Assembly (NCBI GenBank): GCA_905478335.1
Contig: CAJQIC010000025.1
Span: 17,067-81,066, forward strand
Length of the DNA stretch: 64,000 bases
Direction of reading: 5' to 3'
From: an uncultured Bacteroidia bacterium
GTDB taxonomy: Bacteria; Bacteroidota; Bacteroidia; NS11-12g; UBA9320
The position numbers and the translations under genes were made by a program. The notes under the pieces were generated by a model that saw only the letters and a list, made by a program, of their open reading frames with translations, was not told where the DNA came from and did not search any database. Positions 26,944 through 34,904 of the stretch are shown here, piece after piece (position 1 is the stretch's first letter; every line of letters starts with the position of its first letter).

Positions 26944-27118
26944 GCAGTTAATCATCAGCTCACAATTATCAACTCTCAATTATCAGCTCTCAATTATCAA
27001 CTTTCAATTATCAACTCTCAATTATCAACTCTCAATTATCAGCTCTCAATTATCAACTCTCAATTATCAACTCTCAATTGTCAACTCTCAATTATCAATT
27101 ATTAATTGTTAATTGACC
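26944..27118 (+). repeat. Heptamer short-repeat array (module C)
   Basis: About 22 consecutive 7-nt units of the form TCAATTA alternating with TCAACTC or TCAGCTC, giving a 14-nt super-period. The array runs right up to the S9 peptidase promoter. Reverse-complement copies lie at 45345-45430. Confidence 0.92.
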
Positions 27119-27134
27119 CCTTACCCTATATTTG
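27106..27134 (+). promoter_or_regulatory. Promoter of the S9 peptidase operon, partly formed by the repeat array
   Basis: TTG (27106-27108) lies in the last decayed repeat unit and is followed after 18 nt by TATATTTG (27127-27134), an excellent Bacteroidota consensus. The predicted transcription start is about 27139-27141, at the ATG itself (27140), so the message may be leaderless. Confidence 0.65.
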
Positions 27135-27139
27135 ACATC

Positions 27140-29554
27140 ATGAAATTTCTTCACCTTTTAATAGCGATTCTATTGTTTAACACTGTTGATGCACAAGAAC
27201 AACTTGACTACCAAAAACCACCAAAAGATATTCTGGATTTAGTCGATGTAAATAGACCTCCAACTGCGCTATTTACAACCAACAAGGACTACATGATATT
27301 GCTGTTTCGCAACAGTTATAAATCGATAGCAGATCTATCAAGAGAAGAATTAAGACTTGCAGGGCTTAGAATCGATCCAAAAACAAATATTGGAAGTCGG
27401 ACAACCTTCTACACATCGGTAGAAGTCAAAAAATTAGGTAAGAAAGCATCTGACCCACAAGTAGTGTCAGGGCTGCCAGACAATCCAAGATTAAGTAATT
27501 TCAGTTGGTCGCCAGACGAAAGCATGATTGCCTTCACCCATACAACGACAACGGGTAACCAATTGTGGTATCTTGACGTCAAAAAAAACCAAGCGTATAA
27601 ACTGACCGAATCCATTGTTAACGCCAACATGTATGGCTCTATAAACTGGTTGCGTAATAACAAGTCGTTAATTGTAAAGGTTATCCCGGATTCAAGAAAG
27701 GCATTGATTGACGCTGATAACGCCATTCCGACAGGACCGATAATCTCTACCAATAAAGGTAAAAAGGCTCAAAACAGAACGTACCAAGATTTATTAAAAA
27801 ATAAGACCGATGAGTTCAATTTCGAACAACTGGCCACTTCAACCCTGAAGCGTATTGATTTAAAAGGAAATCAGGAAGATTGGTTAGCAGCCGATATGTA
27901 TACAAGCATTTCCTTTTCTCCAGACGGGGAATATGTGATGGTCGGAACGATCAACAAACCGTTCTCTTACATCGTCACCTACCGCAGATTTCCGAGTACA
28001 ACACGAATGTTCACCAAAGAAGGCAAACTAGTTGAGACGGTTTTAACTGTACCGCTAATTGAAGACCTGCCAAAAGGCTTTATGGCAACACGAACAGGCC
28101 GTAGAAGCTTTACTTGGCGCGCAGATCATCCAGCCTCTCTTGTGTTTGCCGAAGCACTTGATAAAGGTGACCCTGCCGTACAGGTCGATTATCGGGACGA
28201 AGTATTTGAGCTACAAGCGCCATTTTCTGGCGAGCCACGGTCTATATGTAAAACCATTAACCGATATAGCGGAATACTATGGGGAGACGCCTCTACGGCA
28301 ATAGTCTCGGACTATTGGTGGAATACCAGAAATACAAAGACCTACCTGATCAACCCAGAGACCTCTAATGCCAATCCTTCAATTCTCTTTGACAGAAACT
28401 ATCAAGACAGATACAGCAATCCTGGGCAGTTCACACGAAAGAAAGGGAAATACGGACGTTACGTCTTGAGCTTAGATAAAGGTCACGCATTTCTTGTGGG
28501 TCCGGGATATACCAAAGAGGGCCAGTATCCTTTTTTGGATGATATAGACTTAACGACCAAAGAAACTAAGCGTTTATATGAGTCTAGGTTCGAAAACAAA
28601 TTGGAAAACCTGTACACCTACGACCATAAATCGGGTACCATTATGGTTCGTATCGAATCAAAAAATGAATATCCAAACTACTATCTGCGGCCAATTGATG
28701 CCAACAAACCCATCACACAATTGACCTCATTCAAGAATCCTTTCCAGAGTATAGCCGATGTGCATAAAGAGGTTGTGCATTACAAAAGAGCAGATGGCTT
28801 AGACCTCTCTGGAACACTTTACCTGCCGTTAGGCTACGATACCACTAAAAAAGAAAAAGTCCCAATGATTATGTGGGCCTACCCACGTGAGTACAAAGAC
28901 AAATCGAGTGCTTCACAATCTACAGAAAACCCAAATCAGTTTACCTATCCGTATTACGGATCGATGGTATACTGGGTAACCCAAGGTTATGCCGTGTTAG
29001 ACGACGCCGCTTTTCCAATAGTCGGTGAAGGTAAAAATGAGCCGAATGACGATTTTAGAAACCAACTTGTTTCCAATGCAAAAGCAGGCATCGACGCTAT
29101 AGATGCTATGGGTTATATAGATCGAAACCGCGTCGCGGTTGGAGGACACAGCTACGGTGCGTTTATGGTTGCCAATTTATTATCCCACTCGGATTTATTC
29201 GCAGCTGGAATTGCAAGAAGTGGCGCATATAATAGGACACTGACACCGTTTGGTTTTCAAAGTGAAGAGCGGTCTTACTGGGATGCTCCAGATGTTTACA
29301 ACACCATGTCGCCGTTCATGCACGCCGATAAAATGAAAACGCCGCTTTTATTAATACATGGAGAAGCGGACAATAATTCAGGGACTTACCCATTGCAGAG
29401 CGAACGTTATTTCAACGCGCTAAAAGGTTTAGGCGCTCCAGTTCGGCTGGTAATATTACCCAAAGAAAGCCACGGATACGCCGCCAAAGAGAGTATTTTA
29501 CACTTGCTGTGGGAGCAACATCAGTGGTTAGAAGACAACGTGAAGAATAAATAG
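27140..29554 (+). CDS. S9D family serine peptidase (glutamyl endopeptidase-like prolyl oligopeptidase)
   Basis: Exported serine peptidase of 804 residues: signal peptide (1-19, ending VDAQ), a beta-propeller domain (about 40-540) and a C-terminal alpha/beta hydrolase domain. The triad is Ser671 (GGHSYGAFM), Asp744 (GEADNNSGT) and His778 (KESHGY). The wording around the Asp and His matches the S9D glutamyl endopeptidases known from plastids and bacteria, which cut after glutamate. I start it at ATG 27140, where the signal peptide begins, rather than at in-frame codons upstream that lie in the repeat. It is the first gene of a five-gene operon; the next gene begins 2 nt after its stop. Confidence 0.93.
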   Translation: MKFLHLLIAILLFNTVDAQEQLDYQKPPKDILDLVDVNRPPTALFTTNKDYMILLFRNSYKSIADLSREELRLAGLRIDPKTNIGSRTTFYTSVEVKKLGKKASDPQVVSGLPDNPRLSNFSWSPDESMIAFTHTTTTGNQLWYLDVKKNQAYKLTESIVNANMYGSINWLRNNKSLIVKVIPDSRKALIDADNAIPTGPIISTNKGKKAQNRTYQDLLKNKTDEFNFEQLATSTLKRIDLKGNQEDWLAADMYTSISFSPDGEYVMVGTINKPFSYIVTYRRFPSTTRMFTKEGKLVETVLTVPLIEDLPKGFMATRTGRRSFTWRADHPASLVFAEALDKGDPAVQVDYRDEVFELQAPFSGEPRSICKTINRYSGILWGDASTAIVSDYWWNTRNTKTYLINPETSNANPSILFDRNYQDRYSNPGQFTRKKGKYGRYVLSLDKGHAFLVGPGYTKEGQYPFLDDIDLTTKETKRLYESRFENKLENLYTYDHKSGTIMVRIESKNEYPNYYLRPIDANKPITQLTSFKNPFQSIADVHKEVVHYKRADGLDLSGTLYLPLGYDTTKKEKVPMIMWAYPREYKDKSSASQSTENPNQFTYPYYGSMVYWVTQGYAVLDDAAFPIVGEGKNEPNDDFRNQLVSNAKAGIDAIDAMGYIDRNRVAVGGHSYGAFMVANLLSHSDLFAAGIARSGAYNRTLTPFGFQSEERSYWDAPDVYNTMSPFMHADKMKTPLLLIHGEADNNSGTYPLQSERYFNALKGLGAPVRLVILPKESHGYAAKESILHLLWEQHQWLEDNVKNK

Positions 29555-29556
29555 AA

Positions 29557-29958
29557 ATGGACCTAAATAAATCAATTGAAGAATTAGAAAATCATGTTTG
29601 GGAAGAACGTGAAGAATACTTTTCAGTCACCTTAAAGAACTGTCACGATTATCGTAAGATTCCGTTAAAGGACATTACCATTAAACAGGCGGTAACGCTA
29701 TTGCAAAACGACATAGGCTCGGAACACTTAATGCCCGTTGTTTTAGACAGAATGAATGCCGATTTGTATGAAGAAGACCCCGATGATGGCAGTACCTTTC
29801 TTGAACATATAGATGGATTTAAGAACGAAATGTTTCAACGTAGTTCTGATTTGTGGAAGCCCATGATGGCTTTGCTTAGGACAAGACGAGAAGAGGTTGA
29901 ACAATATATAGGTTGGAAACGTTATGAAGACTTAATTCATAAAATGTTGGGACGATGA
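29557..29958 (+). CDS. Unrecognised acidic protein, distant resemblance to CdiI-type immunity proteins
   Basis: Cytoplasmic protein of 133 residues, acidic and mostly helical, with the line RKIPLKDITIKQAVTLLQNDIGSEHLMPVVL. That line recalls contact-dependent-inhibition immunity proteins with a RLLIGQ..GL..LVPLAL pattern, but the match is from memory and weak, and no toxin gene is adjacent. It is translationally packed between the S9 peptidase (2-nt gap) and the TlpA-like gene (4-nt overlap), so its role may instead belong to that operon. Confidence 0.6.
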   Translation: MDLNKSIEELENHVWEEREEYFSVTLKNCHDYRKIPLKDITIKQAVTLLQNDIGSEHLMPVVLDRMNADLYEEDPDDGSTFLEHIDGFKNEMFQRSSDLWKPMMALLRTRREEVEQYIGWKRYEDLIHKMLGR

Positions 29959-30464
29959 GTAACCTCCAAAAAACCACACTACAACTTACACTAATCGTTT
30001 TTACACTCTTCTTAAATAGTTGCACTCAAGAACATAAATCTAGACTTGAAGCGGTAAACTATGATCAGTTATTCAACAACATCAAAGCAGATGACGGTAA
30101 GCTCTATGTGGTCAATTTTTGGGCTACCTGGTGCAGACCATGTATGGAAGAATTACCTGACTTTTTAGAAGTAAATGAAGCCTATACTGTTAATGACCAG
30201 TATCAAATGATTCTGGTTTCTTTAGACAAATCTTCTGCCTTGCAAACAGAGGTAAAAAGCGTTGTTCAGACCATGCAGATCAAACCAGATGTTTTGCTAC
30301 TCGATGATGCAAAAAGAATGAATGAATGGATTCCGGCCATAAACAATCAATGGTCTGGTTCTATTCCTGCCACAGCGTTGTATAAAAACGGCAAACAACT
30401 TGAGTTTCATGAAGGGAAACTTACAAAACCAGAACTCGAAAAATTAATAAAAAAACACATATGA
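29955..30464 (+). CDS. TlpA-like thioredoxin-fold lipoprotein
   Basis: Membrane-anchored thiol-disulfide protein of 169 residues. A lipobox LNSC puts the lipidated cysteine at position 23; the active site is WATWCRPC with Cys60 and Cys63 after the VVNFWATW strand, and the cis-proline region is SIPATALY. It would reduce or oxidise periplasmic thiols, perhaps in cytochrome maturation or oxidative defence. It overlaps its neighbours by 4 nt on each side, showing strong operon coupling. Confidence 0.92.
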   Translation: MSNLQKTTLQLTLIVFTLFLNSCTQEHKSRLEAVNYDQLFNNIKADDGKLYVVNFWATWCRPCMEELPDFLEVNEAYTVNDQYQMILVSLDKSSALQTEVKSVVQTMQIKPDVLLLDDAKRMNEWIPAINNQWSGSIPATALYKNGKQLEFHEGKLTKPELEKLIKKHI

Positions 30465-31147
30465 AAAACACAATCTTAGCCTTAGTAATAGTCGCTTTCG
30501 CTTCTTGTACCAACTCAAGTTCAACATCTGAAGACCATACGGACCATGCCGATTCTACGACAGATGTTCAAACAGAAACTGCCGAAGCGCCTAAAACTGG
30601 ATATGCTATCGGCGATGAAGCAACTGATTTTAATTTACCAAGCACCACAGGTGAAACGATCTCATTGGCTAATTATCCTGACGCTAAAGGATTTATTGTA
30701 ATATTTACCTGTAACCATTGTCCTTATGCTGTTGCATACGAACAGCGCATAATCGATTTAGACGCTAAGTACGCAGCTCTCGGATATCCAGTGATTGCTA
30801 TTAGTCCTAACGACACAACTGTAGTTCCTGAAGATGGATTGGCATCTATGCAAACAAGAGCAGAAGAAAAAGGGTATTCGTTTCCTTATGTATTAGATGA
30901 AGCGCAAGACATTTACCCACAATATGGGGCAACCAAAACGCCACACATCTTTATTCTGAACAAAGAAGATGGCAAAAACATTGTAAAATATATTGGTGCA
31001 ATCGACAACAACTACGAGGATGCGACTGACGTTACTGAGCGCTATGTCGAAGATGCAGTAGATGCCTTAATTGCAGGAACAGAAATACCCGTAACTGAAA
31101 CAAAAGCAATCGGTTGTAGCATAAAAGACAAACGAGAAAAAAAGTAA
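30461..31147 (+). CDS. Redoxin (AhpC/TSA-like thioredoxin family) lipoprotein
   Basis: Protein of 228 residues with a lipobox (FASC, Cys16), a Ser/Thr/Asp/His-rich linker (17-45) and a redoxin domain (about 48-200). The active site is CNHCPYA with Cys84 and Cys87, the pattern of a widespread thioredoxin-family protein, and the C-terminus has the family's AIGCSIK motif. Most relatives I know are cytoplasmic or have a simple signal; here lipidation would place it in the envelope. It overlaps the TlpA-like gene by 4 nt, and a zinc-ribbon gene follows after 1 nt. Confidence 0.9.
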   Translation: MKNTILALVIVAFASCTNSSSTSEDHTDHADSTTDVQTETAEAPKTGYAIGDEATDFNLPSTTGETISLANYPDAKGFIVIFTCNHCPYAVAYEQRIIDLDAKYAALGYPVIAISPNDTTVVPEDGLASMQTRAEEKGYSFPYVLDEAQDIYPQYGATKTPHIFILNKEDGKNIVKYIGAIDNNYEDATDVTERYVEDAVDALIAGTEIPVTETKAIGCSIKDKREKK

Positions 31148-31148
31148 T

Positions 31149-31301
31149 ATGAGGACAATTGAATGTCCGAATTGCGGGGAAAGTCAACCAAAGATTAGGC
31201 GACCAAAGAATTGGAGACAAATTTTGTGGGGTGGCAACACGTGCGCAAAATGTGGTGCAGAAATGGATGCACAGGGTCGCGAAGTGAAACCGAAAAAATA
31301 A
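31149..31301 (+). CDS. Small zinc-ribbon protein
   Basis: A 50-residue protein beginning MRTIECPNCGE and carrying a second CAKCGAEMD knuckle, so four cysteines can bind one zinc. A tryptophan-rich basic stretch (RRPKNWRQILWGG) sits between them. The ATG begins 1 nt after the redoxin stop codon, which strongly supports a real last gene of this operon. Such ribbons often bind nucleic acid or act as assembly factors; the function is unknown. Confidence 0.72.
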   Translation: MRTIECPNCGESQPKIRRPKNWRQILWGGNTCAKCGAEMDAQGREVKPKK

Positions 31302-31307
31302 CCTAAA

Positions 31308-31344
31308 AGTTTGTCCAGTATTTTAAATACGAAATGCACAAACT
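31308..31344 (+). other. Possible hairpin downstream of the zinc-ribbon gene
   Basis: AGTTTGT (31308-31314) pairs with ACAAACT (31338-31344), with a nested GTATTTTAAATAC palindrome. There is no T run, so termination is uncertain. Confidence 0.3.
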
Positions 31345-31487
31345 AACGGGTATTCAGTACGCCGGTGTGCAATAGATAAGTTGTTAAATACAGCATAGTT
31401 TTTGTGAAAAAAGGGGTTTGTAACAAGTGCGTTCAATCCTATTCTTTATTTTAGCGTTTATTAATCACACAACGGCACAAAAACTAA

Positions 31488-32348
31488 ATGTATATAAATC
31501 GTAAATATGGGTTTTGGATGACCTTCAATTGGTCGAAAATGCCTTTCATCTATGGCTTCGCATACTCCTTTGCAATAAGCCTTGCTTCTTACCTATTAAA
31601 CTTCTACATCGCAGTTCCGTGGCAACCCATATCCATAATTGGTATTGCTGTCGCGTTTTATTTAGGTTTCAAGAACAACAGTTCATACGATCGTACATGG
31701 GAAGCAAGAAAAATATGGGGCAGCATTGTAAATAATAGCCGCACCTTTGGTGCAGCCGTTGTAACTTTTGTACAAGGAGAAAACGCCGAAGAAATTCATA
31801 AAGAACTTATATACAGACATATAGCATGGATAACTTCGTTACGTCATCAACTAAGACTCAGTAGACCTTGGGAACATGATGTGAGGCTTAATGAGAAATA
31901 TGCGCCGACAGTTTGTGAAGATTACTTTGTTCAGTTGGAAGACGACATAAAGCAGTTTTTGACGGATGAAGAGATGAATTTCATCGAACATAAAACGAAC
32001 GGTGCCACACAAATAGTGAAAATACAGTCTCAGCGTTTGCAAGAATTAAGAGACCAAGAATTCTTCGAAGATTTCCGACACATGGAGTTTCATACCTTGA
32101 TTACAAACTGCTATGCAGATCAAGGCAAACTAGAACGAATTAAAGATTTCCCTTTCCCTCGACAATATGCATCTACCGCCATTTGGCTGACTTTTGTTTT
32201 TTGCGCTTTTGTTCCATTTGGTTTACTCGACATATTCAAAAATCTTGATTCTTGGATGTATTGGCTAGGACCATTAATATCCGCACTAATAATCTGGATA
32301 TTCTTCCTTATGGAACGAATAGGTGACTATTCTGAAAATCCTTTTTAA
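31488..32348 (+). CDS. Bestrophin family channel, truncated by an in-frame TAA
   Basis: Inner-membrane anion (or cation) channel of the bacterial bestrophin/UPF0187 family. The reading frame gives 286 residues, with the family's N-terminal INRKYGFW..., the LGFKNNSSYDRTWEARKIWG motif (about 62-81) and two C-terminal membrane segments (about 230-275). It stops at TAA (32346-32348) just after SENPF. The next 40 codons remain in the same frame and encode the expected family ending (NDVPITSIARSIEIDL...), so a single change, most simply GAA to TAA, appears to have cut off the cytoplasmic tail. It may be a pseudogene, a shortened but working channel, or read through. Confidence 0.9.
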   Translation: MYINRKYGFWMTFNWSKMPFIYGFAYSFAISLASYLLNFYIAVPWQPISIIGIAVAFYLGFKNNSSYDRTWEARKIWGSIVNNSRTFGAAVVTFVQGENAEEIHKELIYRHIAWITSLRHQLRLSRPWEHDVRLNEKYAPTVCEDYFVQLEDDIKQFLTDEEMNFIEHKTNGATQIVKIQSQRLQELRDQEFFEDFRHMEFHTLITNCYADQGKLERIKDFPFPRQYASTAIWLTFVFCAFVPFGLLDIFKNLDSWMYWLGPLISALIIWIFFLMERIGDYSENPF

Positions 32349-32471
32349 GGAACGTATAACGATGTGCCCATTACATCAATTGCTCGTTCTATTGAAATCG
32401 ATTTAAGAGAAATGATAGAAGATGACAACATACCTGGCCCAACACCTACTGAAAATGGGTTTTTAATGTAG
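32349..32471 (+). pseudogene. In-frame C-terminal remnant of the bestrophin gene
   Basis: Forty codons in the same frame as the bestrophin gene, beginning GTYNDVPITSIARSIEIDL and closed by TAG at 32469-32471. With the main frame it would give about 327 residues, a normal bestrophin length. No start codon or promoter is seen for separate translation. Confidence 0.82.
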
Positions 32472-32560
32472 GTTTTTAGGCATTAGGAATTAGCCATTAG
32501 GAATTAGGGTAAACAGAATATAGAATAGAGAGAAGAGACAATAGACTTGATTGATCTATG
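32472..32560 (+). repeat. Heptamer short-repeat array (module D with part of B)
   Basis: 7-nt units of the form TAGGAAT/TAGCCAT/TAGGAAT, followed by AGAATATAGAATAGAGAGAAGAGACAAT-like sequence related to 45525-45560. It fills much of the gap between the bestrophin remnant and tspO. Confidence 0.75.
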
Positions 32561-32649
32561 ACCTGTTTACCTGAGTTTGAAGGTCAGAGCCACGTGATTC
32601 TATATCCAGGCACTTTTACATTTTACTTTTTAAGATTTACCTTCACAGT

Positions 32650-33108
32650 ATGTTAAAACGAATCATTTTATTTCTGCTGCTCAACTTTGGGGCATTGGCC
32701 ATTGGTGGCTTATTTACCGGTTCTGGTGTAGCCTCCGATTGGTACACCAACTTAAACCAAGCACCTTGGACGCCTCCAGGATGGGTTTTTGGTGCGGCAT
32801 GGACGACCATCATGATTTGTTTTACAGTATACATGACTTATGCATACGAGCAGGTTACGAATAAACGAATTCTTGTTTTATTATTTGCCGTACAATGGAT
32901 ATTGAACGTTTCTTGGAATCCAATGTTTTTCAAGTTTCAACACGTCACCATTGGACTAATAACAATCACATCGCTGACCATTGTAGTAGCCGTGATGATG
33001 ATCAAATATTGGAATTCGATGCGATCAAAGTCGGTATTGATATTGCCCTATCTATTATGGCTTTGTATTGCTACATCCTTAAACGCCTATATTCTATTGA
33101 ATATTTAG
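32650..33108 (+). CDS. tspO: TspO/MBR family tryptophan-rich sensory protein
   Basis: Five-helix membrane protein of 152 residues that binds porphyrins and related tetrapyrroles. Characteristic features are the WYTNLNQAPWTPPGWVFGAAWT stretch after helix 1 (broken here: WYTNLNQAPW then TPPGWVFGAAWT) and the NVSWNPMFF segment. In bacteria it takes part in light, oxygen or stress responses linked to tetrapyrrole turnover. It lies alone and converges on the TraB/GumN gene with 7 nt between stops. Length is normal for the family. Confidence 0.95.
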   Translation: MLKRIILFLLLNFGALAIGGLFTGSGVASDWYTNLNQAPWTPPGWVFGAAWTTIMICFTVYMTYAYEQVTNKRILVLLFAVQWILNVSWNPMFFKFQHVTIGLITITSLTIVVAVMMIKYWNSMRSKSVLILPYLLWLCIATSLNAYILLNI

Positions 33109-33115
33109 GCGTTGA

Positions 33116-34861
33116 TTATTTCAACTGGAAACTAGTAAAAAAAGCGTCTAGCAAGCCTGAATCTAAAAGCATCGGATCACCCGATATCGTTAGTTCATAC
33201 GTCCCGTTGTCAGTCTCTACCAACATCGTTTTGGTATAACCTAAATATGCGGTTTCTGAAACTACCTTATAGGTTTCTCCCATCACGACTACTTCTTGCT
33301 CCACTATTGAGTCTTCGTCTCCAGTTAGATTGCCAGTTCCTTTCATTGCCTCTCCCATCATCTGCGCCATCGCTCTACCCATTACTGCTTTAGTTACTGT
33401 CCGCCAGTAATCATTCTCAAAAGCATCTTTCATAGAATTTCCTGACTTTTTACGCTTCATATCCGAACCGTAATCGGAGTCTACTGGTACTTCCTCTTCC
33501 TCTTCGTATTCGTAATCAGCCATATCGTGTTCTTCAACCACCTCAGGCTGCTCATCGTATTGATAGTCCTCTTCAACTTCTTCAACCGAATATTCATATT
33601 CTTGCTGAGCATCAGTCTGCTCTAGTTCCGCTTCATATTCATATACCTCATCAGATTCAGCCTCTGCATCCTCCATAGCTTCTTCTACAGCATCAGTGGC
33701 TTCTTCTTCAACATCCACCTCTTCTGTTTCATAATCGTCATAGACACCTTCTGCTTCTTCCGCGTAATCGTAATACCCTTCAGATTCATGCGCGTTCATC
33801 ACCAACTCAATTCTAAACTCCGCTTTGCCTTTTGTGGTATAATAAGAGGCTTCAACATTGCCAGATATGTACGACATGTATTCTTTCGTTTCAATATCAG
33901 CAGGATCAATCTCGCTAACGCCGGAAGGAACCTGCACTGAGTAGTTGTCATTCGAGTAGCTCACCCAATTCACCTTGTCCTCGGATTTTTTGGTCACAAT
34001 ATCAATGGGTGTTAAGGTGTACCCTGCTTGTTTGAGTTGGTAAACCAATCCTGAATTGTCGCACAAATGACCTGCCCCAACCGCGATAAAATGCGACTCC
34101 TTCTTAATCATTTTAGACACGCGTTTCATCATGATGGCGTTACGTTCATTAAACATTCTTGTATAAAGCGAATTTGTTAGCGCACTGGACTGCCCTTCCA
34201 TTTGCTGAGTCAAATAGGTGCAGACATCCGAAAGGCGTCGTGTGCTATATGCGTCAACCATATCTTGCTGACCGCCCATTATCATTGCCACATCGACGTT
34301 CCAATCATCTGCTTCGACAAATCTCATGATGTCCTTTTTGAGCAGTGATTTATCCATGTCTAAGAAAATATTTAGCTGTTCTTTTACCGATTCAATTCCA
34401 ACTACTTCTTTTCCGTTTTTCTCTGCGTATTCTTTTAGGAATAAATCAACAAAAGTTCCGCGCTTGTTCTTATCATTATTCAAAACAACCTTCAAAATAT
34501 CGACGTATAAACTCGATATCCGTTCACCTAACGTATCGGCAGGAATAGCATTTTCAATTGACGGCCTAAGGTCGTTGACTAAAAACGTTTCCCACTCCTT
34601 CATTTGCGACTTCGACGGTTTTATACTTTTCTTCAAACTTTTCGCATCGAAATCAAGTTCAAAAGCTGCCACATCTGCCTGATTTATAGCCCAAAACACA
34701 CTGTCATTCCATCCAAATGCCGCCTCATCTTGAACATGCATAGTTCCGAATAGGTAACTTGGCGTTTCCAATCCATTGCCTGAAATTTCAAATAGTAAGG
34801 TGTTTTGACCAAAAGCATTTAAACCCAGCAAAGAGCAGGTCAGTAAGAGTAATTTTTTCAT
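33116..34861 (-). CDS. TraB/GumN family protein with long acidic tyrosine-rich insert
   Basis: Exported protein of 581 residues from ATG 34861 (chosen because a lysine pair and signal peptide ending AFGQ follow). The N-terminal part (about 20-285) is a TraB/GumN domain: SYLFGTMHV with the conserved GTMH and a HFIAVGAGHLCDN motif (GxxH) near its end, thought to be a metal-dependent protease-like fold. A middle beta region follows (about 290-365), then a stretch of roughly 100 residues made mostly of Glu, Asp and Tyr (about 370-475), and a globular C-terminus (about 490-581). The acidic insert is unusual for the family. It is divergent from the next membrane protein gene. Confidence 0.86.
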   Translation of the reverse strand: MKKLLLLTCSLLGLNAFGQNTLLFEISGNGLETPSYLFGTMHVQDEAAFGWNDSVFWAINQADVAAFELDFDAKSLKKSIKPSKSQMKEWETFLVNDLRPSIENAIPADTLGERISSLYVDILKVVLNNDKNKRGTFVDLFLKEYAEKNGKEVVGIESVKEQLNIFLDMDKSLLKKDIMRFVEADDWNVDVAMIMGGQQDMVDAYSTRRLSDVCTYLTQQMEGQSSALTNSLYTRMFNERNAIMMKRVSKMIKKESHFIAVGAGHLCDNSGLVYQLKQAGYTLTPIDIVTKKSEDKVNWVSYSNDNYSVQVPSGVSEIDPADIETKEYMSYISGNVEASYYTTKGKAEFRIELVMNAHESEGYYDYAEEAEGVYDDYETEEVDVEEEATDAVEEAMEDAEAESDEVYEYEAELEQTDAQQEYEYSVEEVEEDYQYDEQPEVVEEHDMADYEYEEEEEVPVDSDYGSDMKRKKSGNSMKDAFENDYWRTVTKAVMGRAMAQMMGEAMKGTGNLTGDEDSIVEQEVVVMGETYKVVSETAYLGYTKTMLVETDNGTYELTISGDPMLLDSGLLDAFFTSFQLK

Positions 34862-34904
34862 AATTCGATTAAAACACAAGTATACTATTACTTACTTTGC
34901 TAAG

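Noticed and set aside
26944..27118. CRISPR array.
   Set aside because: The units are 7 nt (14-nt super-period) with no unique spacers and there are no cas genes.
29557..29958. A contact-dependent inhibition toxin/immunity locus.
   Set aside because: Only a weak immunity-like pattern is seen; no CdiA/CdiB, Rhs or toxin gene is near and the gene is embedded in a different operon.
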